A stretch of DNA of 64,000 bases from Panicum virgatum (taxonomy: Eukaryota; Streptophyta; Magnoliopsida; Poales; Poaceae). Under the pieces are notes generated by a model that was not told the DNA's origin, did no database searches, and saw only the letters and a list, made by a program, of their open reading frames with translations. Location of the stretch: NCBI RefSeq assembly GCF_016808335.1, contig NC_053142.1, positions 49,347,992 to 49,411,991 on the forward strand, given 5' to 3'. The position numbers and the translations under genes are program-made. This document shows, piece by piece, positions 45,389 through 58,800 of this stretch (position 1 is the first letter of the stretch; each line of letters begins with the position of its first letter).

Positions 45389-48300
45389 CGTCCAAATTAA
45401 ACCGGCTTAAATGCACTAACCATCATCTTAATACTTAATCAAGTTACTGTGCACTTAAAACGGTGTAACCTGACAGGCTGTCGGGTAAAATCCCGATTAA
45501 ACTACTGTACTCTAGGATCACAATTGCACTTAGACCCGTACGAAGACGAGCACAGGTGTTACCAGCAACAGAAATCTTCAAATTAATTTACAACACAGGT
45601 TTTACATAAAAGGTTTAAATACAAACAACAGAGTTCAAACGCACAGCGGAAGTTTAAAACTGAGTTCGAAATACAATACGATAGCTACGACGACGATAAA
45701 AGGTGAGCTCCACATCCTGCCCACCGATGTGATGCCAACCTGCCCAATCTTCACGGGGAAGACGGGGCCCACTCGACGGTCCAACCTGGAGGAAGCGGCT
45801 GTCCAATCCAGGACGCACAGATCTCCTCGAAGTCCGCCGGGACACAACCTGCTCAAAAGGGTTACAACAACAACCCTGAGTATACTAATACTCAGCAAGG
45901 CTTACCCGACTCTGGGTATACTTAGCCCATTACCTAGACATGCAAGGCTTTTTGGTTCTGGAGTTCTTTTGCTGAAAAGCCGCTAGAAGTGAATCCTTAC
46001 TTTCAATGTTTTAGCTCCGGTTAGTACATCAAGTATTAACTAAGTTCGCCTAATCATCTAGAGCACACATGGTAGATCAGATTAATCTTCAGAACAACAG
46101 ATATAGCATTCCATCATTACTTTTCAATACTTATTCCACTTCTTACTACGATGTGACAAAGAGATCAAGGCTCTCATAACCGCGAGTCACGGCGAATCGA
46201 TCCGATTTAACCTTGCAAGGTGGACCTAACTCACACGACACATGTAAGCCCCGTCGGGCCTCGCGCGTCAACTGTTTCCACATTACCACGGCATCTGAAC
46301 TACGCCTGCTAAAACCCAGGTGATGGGCCCCTCGCAGTGAACTCCCGGAGAACCCGGAGGCGGCATCCTATCCAACACCCGCCAACTCCCACGCCCAGCG
46401 TAGCATGGCGGAATTCAAATCACCGCTGTAAGGTGGTACACAGCTTACCGGTTTCGACTACCTCCTACTTCCGGTATGTGGTTAGTACTGTTCAATCCTC
46501 GATCAGCACTGCCAACAACGGAACGGTCCTCAATCGACACAGGCGGAACTTACTTTCCATCTATTCCATACCAAAACCAACTCATTTCCGCCCGGTCTCC
46601 ATTTCTCTTTACTCAACAATTAATTCCAAGCCAAAACTAAGGGATCAAGACCCTAAACTCGCGAGTGACAGAATCACTTGACTTCTACCGAAATCCTAAT
46701 TAGCAAAGCATTTCTATCGACACCCGCATACTAGTATAGGCCCACGGTACCTAGGGAAAACATGCATACTATGGTTCCATTCAACTCCTAGAGCATAAAT
46801 GCACAATACTTAAATAAACATTGAATAATTTAAATTATGGTTATGCTCCGGGGCTTGCCTTGCAGGTCAGCGGGGTTAATAAAGTCTGCTGGAGCGTGCT
46901 CAACGGTGACCTGCTGCTGCTCCTCTGCTCGTGGCTCCTGGACCGGCTCAACGATCAGCTCGTGGACAGCTTCGTTCGAGGCGTCTACACGAATAAAATA
47001 TGCCATGCAACAGATTAGAACCCAGCAATACATGAATGCTACTGATGCGATTCCAAAAGTTAAAATATTTTAGCCTGAAGTGTTTCCTTCCAAAAACAAC
47101 TAACAACACCTAAATAACGAAAAGAGCACGGCTAGGGCAAACTATAAGCAAAACCCTATCTTGCAAACATTATCTAGCAACACAATTAACCCGCGTAACG
47201 CGAAGACAGTAAAGCATGCCAAAGAATTTTTCCAGCAATTAAAGATATAGAAACACATTTCTTTTAGCCCTAGAAAAGGAAAGCAAACACTAACAGATGC
47301 ACAACCAAGCATAAAGGCTAAGCATCTAAAAATTTTACAGTGGATTACACATGCAAGGATAAGGCCACTGCAAATTTTTCATAATTTTTAGAGCAACAAA
47401 ACAAGTGGTACAAAAAAAAACTAGGTTAAACACAAATTGAATTTTTCATCAGAGAAAAAGTGACAATTCACATGAACCAGTATTTTTCCTCTGAATATCA
47501 TTATTTTAGAAACCTAACAAAATTTGTTTGGCATTTTTCGCATTTTTCTGTGAATTTACACGGATTTTTAAAGTTTCAGCTAAAATAAGAAATGGAAAAC
47601 AATAAAAAGGGGGGGCTGACAGCCGGGCCCACTTGCCAGGGACCCAGGCCCGCCCCCACCTCCTCTGTTTCACGCGCGCCGCGCGCGCCACGGCCGTGGC
47701 CGGCGGGGCGGCCAGCACCGCGGCGGCGGCGGCGTCCCGGCCCGCCCGCTGCTCGCCGGCGGCGCGGCGCGTCCCGCCCGCGGCCCAGGCAGCTCGGCGG
47801 AGCCGGCGCCCGCGGCGGCGCAGGGGGGGGCGCGCGCGCAGCGCGCTAGCGGCGGGGCAGGGGCTGGGCGGCGACGGCGCGCGGCCGTTCCGGCCCGGCC
47901 GGCGGCTGAGGCGGCGCTAGGCGGCGGGGGTGGCGGTCTGCGGCGGCTGGCGGCGGTGCGGCGCGCGACAGCGGCGCACGGGGAGGCGCAGGGGCGGCGT
48001 GCGCGCGCGGTGGCGGCGCGTTCGCGGCGGCGCGGCGGGGATTCGACAGCGGCGGCCGCGGAATCGGGTGGGGGAAAAGGCCGGTGAGCGAGGGGAGGTC
48101 GCGATTGAGCTCACCGTGGGTCGATTTTGGGCGGAGGAGACCTCGGAGAGGGAGCTCGACGAAGAGGGGCGGAGCTCGGCGGGAACGATGATGGCGAGCG
48201 GCGGTCTGAGCTCGGTGCTAGGTCGATTCGGCCGGGGTAGGGCACGGCCGCGCTCGTGGAGGGATGGACGAGCTTCGGCGCGAGGTTGCGCCGCTCGGAG

Positions 48301-48847
48301 TGCGACGAATCGAGGCGGGGCGGCGAGGGTTGGCCGGAGCGACGAACGACGGCGATGTCGCTCGGTTCTGCTCGCTCGCTCGAGCTCGACCTAGCTCAGA
48401 GGAAGGAGGAAGGAGGATTGGGACGGCACGGGAAGCTTCGAGGCGACCGTGAGAGGAGAAGAGCGGCGTCGGGCGCGATTGCCGACGCGTGGACGCGCTC
48501 GCCGGCGACCACGGCGGCGGTATGGGCGTCGGGGCACAGTGCCGAGCACAGGAGGGGCACTGTTTGTTCGTTTAATGATTTTAGCCCGAGTTTGACAAGT
48601 TGAAACTCAATTTTTCAAATAGGAACTTGAAATTTGGCCAAAATAAAAGTTGTAGAGAAAAAGAAGATCTACAACTTTCGTTTTGGGCGGAAGTTGATTT
48701 GGAGCTCAGATCAAGGACAAAAACGAGATCGAACACAGCTAAGTAGATGTTTACTAAGCGAACGCGATTAGCGTTAACGACGAATTTGAGTCCACGATTA
48801 GCGAGATAAATCGTGATTAGCAGGACGATTAACACAGGGGTGTTACA
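45378..48847 (-). repeat. 3' LTR of the chromovirus (3470 bp)
   Basis: Compared by eye with the other LTR it shows about 12 substitutions, plus one 1-base and one 7-base length difference (the latter near 47,993). A CpG-dense, GC-rich block fills about 47,610-48,540, and frames on both strands there are compositional. Confidence 0.95.
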
Positions 48848-48881
48848 GCCTTCCCCCCTTAAAAGAATCTCGTCCCGAGAT

Positions 48882-51800
48882 TCAGGCACAAAGGAATAAA
48901 GACAGGCAGAAGGGGTTCGAAGTTGTAGTACCTGGATGAGTGTTCAAAAATTCCGGATACTTGGATTTCAGAAATTCCTCCTTCTCCCAAGTCGCTTCAT
49001 CTTCGGAGTGATTACTCCATTGAACTTTGTAGAATCGGTTGGTTGTGCGACGAGTAACTCGATCCTTGCGATCAATGATCTTGATAGGATGCTCAGGATA
49101 GGTGAGATCAGACTCTAATTGAATCGAGTCACTTGCTACAGCTTCAGTCGGAACTCTAAGGCACATTCTGAGTTGCGATACATGGAAGATGTTATGAACT
49201 GCAGAAAGATTCGCTGGAAGATCCAACCGATAAGCCACAGGACCGCATCGTTCCACAATTGGATATGGACCGATGTAGCGGGGAGCTAGCTTTCCCTTTA
49301 TTCCAAACCTTTGCACGCCTTTCCAAGGTGATACTTTTAAATAGACATAGTCACCGACTTTAAAGACGAGTGGATCTCTTCTTTTATCCGCATAGCTCTT
49401 CTGTCGGGACTGTGCAATCTTTAAGTTGGCTTGGATAAGGCGGACTTGTTCTTCGGCCTCTTGAACCATGTCGGGCCCAAAGATTGTTCTTTCTCCGGTT
49501 TCAGACCAATTGAGAGGTGTACGGCAGCGACGACCATACAATGCTTCAAATGGAGCCATTTTGATGCTTTCTTGATAACTATTGTTATAAGAAAATTCAG
49601 CTAACGGCAAACATTGATCCCATTTCTGTGGATAGGTCAAGACGCAAGCACGGAGCATATCTTCCAAAATTTGATTTATCCTCTCGGTTTGGCCGTCTGT
49701 TTGAGGGTGATATGCAGAGCTGCGAATAAGATGCGTTCCCAAGCAAGCATGTAATTGCTCCCAAAAACGAGCAACGAACTGAGTTCCACGATCAGAAATG
49801 ATAGTCTTTGGCACACCATGTAAACATAGTATGCGATCCATGTACAATTCCGCATATTGCTTAGTCAAGTACGTCGTCTTAACTGGGAGGAAATGTGCCG
49901 ACTTGGTCAATCTATCCACTATAACCCAAATAGAGTCGTACCCCTTTTGAGTTCGAGGTAAGCCGACGATGAAATCCATACTTATATCTTCCCATTTCCA
50001 TTCTGGAATACTCAAGGGCTGAAGAGTCCCAGCTGGTCTGAGATGACTGGCTTTAACCCTTCGACAGATATCACACTCTGACACATACTTGGCTATTTCT
50101 CTTTTCATCCGAGTCCACCAAAATCGTTGCTTCAGGTCTTGGTACATCTTGTTGCTACCCGGATGAATTGATAGTCGTGAAGTATGAGCTTCGCCAAGAA
50201 TTTGTTTTCTGAGCTCAATATTCTTAGGCACCACTAACCGGTCCTTGAACCACAACACATTCTCATTATCCTGGTGGAAGCAATTCACTTTAGGGTCTCC
50301 TTCTGATAGTCTTCTCTGAATTTCCTTAACCCCCTTATCTTGCTTTTGTGCCACTATGATGAGATCGCGAAGAGTAGGAGTAAGCTCTAGATGAGCCAAT
50401 GTGCCATGTGGTACAATACTTAAATTCAGCTTTTCCATTTCAAAGCAAAGAGATTCGCTTAATGGTATAGCTGAGATGCAATGACAGTGAGCTTTGCGAC
50501 TCAGCGCATCGGCAACTACATTTGCCTTGCCAGGATGATAATGCACTTCGAGCTCATAATCTTTAATCAACTCAAGCCATCTTCTTTGACGCATGTTCAA
50601 ATCAGCTTGAGTGAATAGATATTTGAGGCTCTTGTGATCGGTATAGATGTTGCACAATGAACCTAAAAGATAGTGTCGCCAGATCTTCAGTGAATGGACC
50701 ACAGCTGCTAATTCAAGATCATGAGTGGGATAGTTTTCTTCATGACGCTTGAGTGATCGAGATGCATAAGCAATCACTCGGTTCTCCTGCATCAGAACAC
50801 AGCCAAGTCCTGTGCCCGAGGCATCATAGTAGACATCGAATGGTTTTGTAGTATCAGGCTGGGCCAAAATTGGAGCAGAAGTGAGAAGTGTTTTCAATTT
50901 CTGGAAAGCTTCCTCACATTGATTACTCCAATAGAACTTGACACCCTTTTTCAGAAGTTCAGTCATTGGCTTCGCAATTCGGGAGAATTCTGGAATAAAT
51001 CGTCGATAATACCCAGCTAAACCCAAGAAACTGCGGATTTCAGGAACTGAAGTGGGAGCTTCCCAATCGAGTACATCCTGTACTTTACTGGGATCCACAG
51101 AGATGCCCTCAGCAGATATGACGTGACCGAGGAATGGTATTTCCTTCAGCCAGAAGTCACACTTGCTGAATTTGACATAAAGCTGGTGCTCTCTCAGACG
51201 CTGAAGTACTATATGAAGATGCTGGGCATGTTCTTCCTCATTCTTGGAGTAGATCAAGATGTCATCAATGAAGACCACGACGAACTTGTCTAACTCCGGC
51301 ATGAATACCGAATTCATGAGGTACATGAAATAGGCTGGAGCATTTGTTAATCCAAAGGACATCACCAAATACTCGTATAACCCATAACGAGTAGAGAATG
51401 CTGTTTTTGGTATATCCACCGGTCTGATTTTTATCTGATGATAGCCAGATCGAAGATCTATTTTTGAGAATACCTTAGCTCCAGCTAATTGATCAAAAAG
51501 AATATCAATACGAGGAAGTGGATATTTGTTTTTGATGGTGACTGCATTTAGAGGTCGATAATCCACACATAACCTCAGTCCGTGATCTTTCTTCTTCACG
51601 AACAGAGCCGGGCAACCCCAAGGTGAGGTGCTCGGTCGGATATAGCCTTTATCCAGCAACTCTTGTAACTGGATTTTTAATTCAGCTAACTCATTCGGAG
51701 TCATTCGATATGGCCTTCGAGATATAGGCGCTGTGCCAGGTTGTAACTCAATGACAAACTCAATATCCCGATCAGGAGGCATACCTGGCAAATCCTCCGG

Positions 51801-53369
51801 AAACACATCGGGGTATTCACAAACCACTGGAATTACCCCTAGGATTTTCCCCTCAAGATGGTATATGACAGTGGCTGGAATTGCATGCTGGGAAAGATGA
51901 ATTTCCATAGAACCATACATGGAAGAGTTGAACTGAAGGATACGAGAAGAGGTATTGATGATAACGCCATGCTTCTTCATCCAATTCATTCCAAGTATGA
52001 TATCTATCCCTTGACTTGGAAGAACAATGGGAGTAAGTGGAAAAATTTTCCTACCCAAGTTAAGGGGAACATTTCGAACTACTTGGCCAGCATTTAATCG
52101 GGTGCCAGGTGTCTGAATAATGTATGGTCTCTCTAAGCATGTTACTTGTAAGTGAAGTCGTGCCACACATGCTTCACTGATAAAGTTATGAGATGCTCCT
52201 GAATCAAATAACACAGTAACGGGGCAGTGATTAACGGAGAACGTACCCGCCATCACTTGAGTGCCCTCCGGAACTTCCTCCAGAGTAGTGTAGTTCACAC
52301 GACCAGTCTTGGCAGGTACAACCTTCTTTTTCTGATCCTTCTGGCTGGAACCTTGACTCAGCGCAGGAGTCTTGTAGTTATTCTGCCGAGGTGGCAGACG
52401 GCAGTCACGTGCAAAGTGCCCCAGATTACCACAATTATAACATGGGTAGTTGTTGGGGCGTGGAGCTTGTAGCATTAGGGGCCTCTGCTGCTGTGTCGTA
52501 AAACGAGGTGCCCATTGCTGCTGTTGCTGGGGTGGCCTAGCGACCCAACGGCCCTGCTGTGGAGGACGGTTTGAAGCCTGCTGATTCCCTGTCTGAACCA
52601 GCTTGTATCTCTGGGGTGCATTGCTGGAGGATCCAGCAGGTGCCTTTCTCTTCTTGTCAGCTTTGTGTGCCAGCGTGGCATCTTCCTGCGTGATGGCCTT
52701 ATTAACCAGATCAGTAAAGTTATTGCACGTGGTGAGAGCTAGCTTGTCTTGAAGCTTTGTGCTGAGTCCCCTTCTGAAGCAATCCTGCTTCTTCTCATCA
52801 GTATCCACATGAAAACCGCCGTACTGAGATAGCTGATTGAAGGTTTGAGCATATTGCAGCACGGTGTTAGTCCCTTGTTTCAGGGCTAGGAACTCTGCCA
52901 TCTTTCGCCTCATTAAGCTCGTAGGGATGTGGTGAGCTTTAAACGCTGCCACAAACTCATCCCAAGTGAGACGTGTACCAGCGGGAAGTAGAGCCTTATG
53001 ATTGACCCACCATATTTTCGCAGGTCCTCGCAGCTGTTGCGCTGCAAAGGCGGCTTTGTCCATCTCTGTGCAATTGAGGATGCTGAACTTATCCTCAATG
53101 GTGCGAATCCAGGCATCAGCCTCAAGGGGATCATCGGCCTTGTGGAACAGGGGTGGCTGGGTGGCCAGAAAACCGACATAGTCAGTTTCTGCTGGTGCTA
53201 GCGGGGGAGCATGTCGACCTCTGCCGGCATTGACTTGGGCTTGCACCAGTTGCCTTATTAACTCCGTCTGCTCGTTGCGGTCAGCGATAAGAGCTGCAAC
53301 GGCTTGAGCCAAAGAGGGAGGTTGTTGGGGCAGTGCCTCGTGATTGTCATTGTCATGATTATCACCCAT
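48882..53369 (-). CDS. chromovirus Gag-Pol polyprotein with chromodomain, intact
   Basis: Single open frame of 1495 residues from ATG 53369-53367; the frame extends two codons upstream only through a TTG. Order: capsid domain (about 80-230), CCHC knuckle [14 protein letters not shown] (about 315), aspartic protease [11 protein letters not shown] (about 390), reverse transcriptase ([23 protein letters not shown] catalytic pair), RNase H ([11 protein letters not shown]), integrase with HHCC finger (H..H, CDICRR) and DDE residues ([28 protein letters not shown]), and a C-terminal chromodomain (about 1420-1475, [25 protein letters not shown]). Chromodomains of this type steer integration toward heterochromatin marks in other chromoviruses. 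No stop or frameshift is visible, unlike the Tat-like element around it. Confidence 0.95.
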   Translation of the reverse strand: MGDNHDNDNHEALPQQPPSLAQAVAALIADRNEQTELIRQLVQAQVNAGRGRHAPPLAPAETDYVGFLATQPPLFHKADDPLEADAWIRTIEDKFSILNCTEMDKAAFAAQQLRGPAKIWWVNHKALLPAGTRLTWDEFVAAFKAHHIPTSLMRRKMAEFLALKQGTNTVLQYAQTFNQLSQYGGFHVDTDEKKQDCFRRGLSTKLQDKLALTTCNNFTDLVNKAITQEDATLAHKADKKRKAPAGSSSNAPQRYKLVQTGNQQASNRPPQQGRWVARPPQQQQQWAPRFTTQQQRPLMLQAPRPNNYPCYNCGNLGHFARDCRLPPRQNNYKTPALSQGSSQKDQKKKVVPAKTGRVNYTTLEEVPEGTQVMAGTFSVNHCPVTVLFDSGASHNFISEACVARLHLQVTCLERPYIIQTPGTRLNAGQVVRNVPLNLGRKIFPLTPIVLPSQGIDIILGMNWMKKHGVIINTSSRILQFNSSMYGSMEIHLSQHAIPATVIYHLEGKILGVIPVVCEYPDVFPEDLPGMPPDRDIEFVIELQPGTAPISRRPYRMTPNELAELKIQLQELLDKGYIRPSTSPWGCPALFVKKKDHGLRLCVDYRPLNAVTIKNKYPLPRIDILFDQLAGAKVFSKIDLRSGYHQIKIRPVDIPKTAFSTRYGLYEYLVMSFGLTNAPAYFMYLMNSVFMPELDKFVVVFIDDILIYSKNEEEHAQHLHIVLQRLREHQLYVKFSKCDFWLKEIPFLGHVISAEGISVDPSKVQDVLDWEAPTSVPEIRSFLGLAGYYRRFIPEFSRIAKPMTELLKKGVKFYWSNQCEEAFQKLKTLLTSAPILAQPDTTKPFDVYYDASGTGLGCVLMQENRVIAYASRSLKRHEENYPTHDLELAAVVHSLKIWRHYLLGSLCNIYTDHKSLKYLFTQADLNMRQRRWLELIKDYELEVHYHPGKANVVADALSRKAHCHCISAIPLSESLCFEMEKLNLSIVPHGTLAHLELTPTLRDLIIVAQKQDKGVKEIQRRLSEGDPKVNCFHQDNENVLWFKDRLVVPKNIELRKQILGEAHTSRLSIHPGSNKMYQDLKQRFWWTRMKREIAKYVSECDICRRVKASHLRPAGTLQPLSIPEWKWEDISMDFIVGLPRTQKGYDSIWVIVDRLTKSAHFLPVKTTYLTKQYAELYMDRILCLHGVPKTIISDRGTQFVARFWEQLHACLGTHLIRSSAYHPQTDGQTERINQILEDMLRACVLTYPQKWDQCLPLAEFSYNNSYQESIKMAPFEALYGRRCRTPLNWSETGERTIFGPDMVQEAEEQVRLIQANLKIAQSRQKSYADKRRDPLVFKVGDYVYLKVSPWKGVQRFGIKGKLAPRYIGPYPIVERCGPVAYRLDLPANLSAVHNIFHVSQLRMCLRVPTEAVASDSIQLESDLTYPEHPIKIIDRKDRVTRRTTNRFYKVQWSNHSEDEATWEKEEFLKSKYPEFLNTHPGTTTSNPFCLSLFLCA

Positions 53370-53982
53370 CTGCAAAAATAATCATTCCCCTGGTTAGCCA
53401 TTTCGCTATCAGGACTAATTCATGCAATATAAAGAATGTGCATATATAATATGAACACACAGCATGAATCCTTCCCCTCGCGATATGGTTCACCAAGGGA
53501 AGATAAACTAACTTGCTTTGGTTGAAAATGTATCAACACAACAAGTTTTCGTCCAGAGTAGCTCTAACGTATGCAAAACTGAACCTCGCTCAACAATGTT
53601 TCAGATTCGAAGACGATCAAACACAACTCAAATCTGAAAATTCACACACTGACAGAAAAGATCACCACGGAAGTAAAATTTACAATAAGCAGCCACGCTG
53701 CTTCAGCTGGAACAAGGTTCAGCACAAACCAAGCCGTGCTACGGCAACAAACTAACATGGGAGAAGGGTTCACAAACGACCCTACAACACACCACTACGG
53801 GGTCTTACACGACCCAGCTACACACCACACTAGGAGGGTTATCCTACATGACTCGAACTACTGAGCCACAAAAGAATTCTCAACCCAAGGTTAGCCTAAA
53901 GATCTATGTTGGTCATCCTACCCAACTATCCTACAGTAAGGCTACACTGCAAGGGGAGAATCAACACTATCCCGCTGCGTCC
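53370..53982 (-). other. spacer between ORF0 and gag-pol of the chromovirus
   Basis: No convincing frame. AT-rich, about 610 bases, with short repeats of no clear pattern. It might hold a splice acceptor for gag-pol expression (TTTTTGCAG sits directly before the gag ATG at 53370). Confidence 0.4.
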
Positions 53983-54819
53983 TCACGGAGTCCCTGGTCC
54001 CGACTCGACTCCAGACACTCCCTCGATCTCCTCAGGGTCCTCTTCCTCTTCTTCTTCTTCTGGCTCCTCCTCTGCTGCATCAGCCTCCATCTCTGCTGCT
54101 GCCTGCACCTGAGCCTGGGCGTCCTCAATCCACTCCTGTGCCTGCTGAAGCTGCCCCTCAAGGTGCTGCACCATCTGAGTCCTGTTCTCCAGCTCCTCCT
54201 GCAACTCCTGAATCCTGATCTTCCTCGCTCTGGACTTGGCCTTCAGGGTCTTGATCTTATCCTGAGTACCGATCATGTGCTGCTCATGGAGGTGAGCCTC
54301 TCGAGCCTTGCTCCTGCATATCGCATTTTCCTCGCGAAGCTGCTCATACATGTTGCTCAAGGCTGAGGAGTAGCTGAACGAGAGTGCTGTCCTGACGCTG
54401 TAGTCGGGCATCATGATGTTCAGGTTGCGGTTAACCCGATCTGCATAGGCCTGAGTGGTCTCATCCCTCAGAGGAAACACACTGTAAGGAGTATCTATCA
54501 CCTCTGCATTATGCTTCTCTGAGAACTCCTCAATAGCCCTCCTAGCTGCAATCTCCCAGGAGTCTGCCAGCTTCCTACCATAAACAGTGAGCTGCCACGA
54601 GTCCCAATCCAAGCGAGCGGGGCAAGCAGGAATCTTCACAATCATCTGACAGCGCTCGGTGCCCAGCAAGCTAGACTCGTGTCCGGAGTACTGTGGGGGC
54701 TCAGTGTAGTCAAACGCCCTGAGCATCTGCCACAGCAGACGAGGAAAGTGGCCGGTGTGGAGGGCATTGGAGTGCGCCCAACCTTCAGCGTCCACGATCA
54801 CGTGCGTGAAGCTAGCCAT
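53983..54819 (-). CDS. ORF0 of the chromovirus: unknown protein with coiled coil and acidic tail
   Basis: 278 residues from ATG 54819-54817; TTCTTACAG immediately before the ATG looks like a 3' splice site. The N-terminal ~160 residues are globular with conserved-looking segments (DAEGWAHSNALHTGHFPRLLW, WDSWQLTVYGR, WEIAARRAIEEF, DRVNRN). Residues about 165-250 form a Lys/Arg/Gln/Glu-rich coiled coil, followed by a run of glutamates (EEEPEEEEEEEDPEE). It matches no Gag or Pol domain. An extra ORF before gag has been described for the rice RIRE3/RIRE8-type elements; this has the same position and orientation. Function unknown. Confidence 0.8.
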   Translation of the reverse strand: MASFTHVIVDAEGWAHSNALHTGHFPRLLWQMLRAFDYTEPPQYSGHESSLLGTERCQMIVKIPACPARLDWDSWQLTVYGRKLADSWEIAARRAIEEFSEKHNAEVIDTPYSVFPLRDETTQAYADRVNRNLNIMMPDYSVRTALSFSYSSALSNMYEQLREENAICRSKAREAHLHEQHMIGTQDKIKTLKAKSRARKIRIQELQEELENRTQMVQHLEGQLQQAQEWIEDAQAQVQAAAEMEADAAEEEPEEEEEEEDPEEIEGVSGVESGPGTP

Positions 54820-55866
54820 CTGTAAGAACACATAGCACTAACGTAAGTCACAGTTTTCAAAAGAAACAGGTTTAAACTTGGCAACGCAACACAAATAAAT
54901 TTTTAAGAACACATAGTAAAAACATGGTGATCCAAATAAATTTTTGTGAAGCGCAACCGAAGGTAACAAAACAAACACACAACTCAGGAACACAAGATGC
55001 ATGCCACGTTCTAGCGTTTCTCACCCAAACAAGTACCAAAATATGGTATACGAGAGCAATCGGTGGCACAATTACGTTCTCTCCCTATATATAGACTAGT
55101 CGTTCCTACGATCAAGGATTTTATAACGCGCTTACGGAGTTAGTTTCCTGCAGAAGAACACAGAGACAGATATAAATATCCATTTCTGGACCCTTCGTGC
55201 CAGCACACACGAACGGCCCCCATGTGTCCTACGCCACACGGGTAACGCATATGCAGTTTCCCACATATTCACACATACATTACCATCCACTATAGAGATG
55301 GCACCCAGACGTTCGACGCTGAATGGGCAGCGCTGCATACGTCACAACAATGTATTCACTTCCCGTACACTCGCCTTACGGGACATCCAAGGGTAGACGT
55401 GTCCCAAGGGTCACGGTCATGGCCAACCGCATGACAGGTTTACATCTCGTAACATTGCCTTACGAAATGGCCGTGATCACAATCACACGGCATGAAATCC
55501 GCACTCCATATCAGGCGGCAGATAGCGACAGACTCGTTTGAATTGAGCCTTATCACCTCCTCGTATGCTCAACATACGGGACCCGCGCACGTATGAAACA
55601 CGTGGGCTATTCTAAGGACTACCAGAATGCTTACCTTGCTTACCTCAGCGTAGGTGCGTCGTTACCGAAATAAGGTTTAACAAAAAGGAAAAGCTGGAAG
55701 TGCTGGAATAAAATAGATACTTAGTTGCCACCTAACTTATATAAAACATAATTAGGGCATACGAACTATCTATTCTATTCCTTAGCGCATCTAGCGTCAA
55801 CTTTTCGAAAACCCGAAATCGTTGCAAGGTAGTCACCCCAGTGCAATTTAGAGCTCTGATGCCAGC
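54820..55866 (-). other. 5' leader of the chromovirus with primer-binding site
   Basis: About 1 kb of non-coding leader between the 5' LTR and ORF0. The primer-binding site lies at 55864-55853. Near 55,340-55,640 there are three short blocks reading ATT/TTACG..GGCATG-like text on the minus strand, but no firm repeat. Confidence 0.6.
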
Positions 55867-58800
55867 TGTAGCAGCACCGTCCAAATTAAACCGGCTTAAA
55901 TGCACTAACCATCATCTTAATACTTAATCAAGTTACTGTGCACTTAAAACGGTGTAACCTGACAGGCTGTCGGGTAAAATCCCGATTAAACTACTGTACT
56001 CCAGGATCACAATTGCACTTAGACCCGTACGAAGACGAGCACAGGTGTTACCAGCAACAGAAATCTTCAAATTAATTTACAACACAGGTTTTACATAAAA
56101 GGTTTAAATACAAACAACAGAGTTCAAACGCACAGCGGAAGTTTAAAACTGAGTTCGAAATACAATACGATAGCTACGACGATGATAAAAGGTGAGCTCC
56201 ACATCCTGCCCACCGATGTGATGCCAACCTGCCCAATCTTCACGGGGAAGACGGGGCCCACTCGACGGTCCAACCTGGAGGAAGCGGCTGTCCAATCCAG
56301 GACGCACAGATCTCCTCGAAGTCCGCCGGGACACAACCTGCTCAAAAGGGATACAACAACAACCCTGAGTATAATAATACTCAGCAAGGCTTACCCGACT
56401 CTGGGTATACTTAGCCCATTACCTAGACATGCAAGGCTTTTTGGTTCTGGAGTTCTTTTGCTGAAAAGCCGCTAGAAGTGAATCCTTACTTTCAATGTTT
56501 TAGCTCCGGTTAGTACATCAAGTATTAACTAAGTTCGCCTAATCATCTAGAGCACACATGGTAGATCAGATTAATCTTCAGAACAACAGATATAGCATTC
56601 CATCATTACTTTTCAATACTTATTCCACTTCTTACTACGATGTGACAAAGAGATCAAGGCTCTCATAACCGCGAGTCACGGCGAATCGATCCGATTTAAC
56701 CTTGCAAGGTGGACCTAACTCACACGACACATGTAAGCCCCGTCGGGCCTCGCGCGTCAACTGTTTCCACATTACCACGGCATCTGAACTACGCCTGCTA
56801 AAACCCAGGTGATGGGCCCCTCGCAGTGAACTCCCGGAGAACCCGGAGGCGGCATCCTATCCAACACCCGCCAACTCCCACGCCTAGCGTAGCATGGCGG
56901 AATTCAAATCACCGCTGTAAGGTGGTACACAGCTTACCGGTTTCGACTACCTCCTACTTCCGGTATGTGGTTAGTACTGTTCAATCCTCGATCAGCACTG
57001 CCAACAACGGAACGGTCCTCAATCGACACAGGCGGAACTTACTTTCCATCTATTCCATACCAAAACCAACTCATTTCCGCCCGGTCTCCATTTCTCTTTA
57101 CTCAACAATTAATTCCAAGCCAAAACTAAGGGATCAAGACCCTAAACTCGCGAGTGACAGAATCACTTGACTTCTACCGAAATCCTAATTAGCAAAGCAT
57201 TTCTATCGACACCCGCATACTAGTATAGGCCCACGGTACCTAGGGAAAACATGCATACTATGGTTCCATTCAACTCCTAGAGCATAAATGCACAATACTT
57301 AAATAAACATTGAATAATTTAAATTATGGTTATGCTCCGGGGCTTGCCTTGCAGGTCAGCGGGGTTAATAAAGTCTGCTGGAGCGTGCTCAACGGTGACC
57401 TGCTGCTGCTCCTCTGCTCGTGGCTCCTGGACCGGCTCAACGATCAGCTCGTGGACAGCTTCGTTCGCGGCGTCTACACGAATAAAATATGCCATGCAAC
57501 AGATTAGAACCCAGCAATACATGAATGCTACTGATGCGATTCCAAAAGTTAAAATATTTTAGCCTGAAGTGTTTCCTTCCAAAAACAACTAACAACACCT
57601 AAATAACGAAAAGAGCACGGCTAGGGCAAACTATAAGCAAAACCCTATCTTGCAAACATTATCTAGCAACACAATTAACCCGCGTAACGCGAAGACAGTA
57701 AAGCATGCCAAAGAATTTTTCCAGCAATTAAAGATATAGAAACACATTTCTTTTAGCCCTAGAAAAGGAAAGCAAACACTAACAGATGCACAACCAAGCA
57801 TAAAGGCTAAGCATCTAAAAATTTTACAGTGGATTACACATGCAAGGATAAGGCCACTGCAAATTTTTCATAATTTTTAGAGCAACAAAACAAGTGGTAC
57901 AAAAAAAAACTAGGTTAAACACAAATTGAATTTTTCATCAGAGAAAAAGTGACAATTCACATGAACCAGTATTTTTCCTCTGAAGATCATTATTTTAGAA
58001 ACCTAACAAAATTTGTTTGGCATTTTTCGCATTTTTCTGTGAATTTACACGGATTTTTAAAGTTTCAGCTAAAATAAGAAATGGAAAACAATAAAAAGGG
58101 GGGGCTGACAGCCGGGCCCACTTGCCAGGGACCCAGGCCCGCCCCCCACCTCCTCTGTTTCACGCGCGCCGCGCGCGCCACGGCCGTGGCCGGCGGGGCG
58201 GCCAGCACCGCGGCGGCGGCGGCGTCCCGGCCCGCCCGCTGCTCGCCGGCGGCGCGGCGCGTCCCGCCCGCGGCCAAGGCAGCTCGGCGGAGCCGGCGCC
58301 CGCGGCGGCGCAGGGGGGGGCGCGCGCGCAGCGCGCTAGCGGCGGGGCAGGGGCTGGGCGGCGACGGCGCGCGGCCGTTCCGGCCCGGCCGGCGGCGGAG
58401 GCGGCGCTAGGCGGCGGGGGTGGCGGTCTGCGGCGGCTGGCGGCGGTGCGGCGCGCGACAGCGGCGCACGGGGAGGCGCAGGGGCGGCTGGCGGCGTGCG
58501 CGCGCGGTGGCGGCGCGTTCGCGGCGGCGCGGCGGGGATTCGACAGCGGCGGCCGCGGAATCGGGTGGGGGAAAAGGCCGGTGAGCGAGGGGAGGTCGCG
58601 ATTGAGCTCACCGTGGGTCGATTTTGGGCGGAGGAGACCTCGGAGAGGGAGCTCGACAAAGAGGGGCGGAGCTCGGCGGGAACGATGATGGCGAGCGGCG
58701 GTCTGAGCTCGGTGCTAGGTCGATTCGGCCGGGGTAGGGCACGGCCGCGCTCGTGGAGGGATGGACGAGCTTCGGCGCGAGGTTGCGCCGCTCGGAGTGC

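Noticed and set aside
47592..48603. Frames on both strands in the chromovirus LTR (copied at 58081-59100)
   Set aside because: Present in both LTRs because they are duplicates; Arg/Gly-rich compositional frames in a CpG-dense block.
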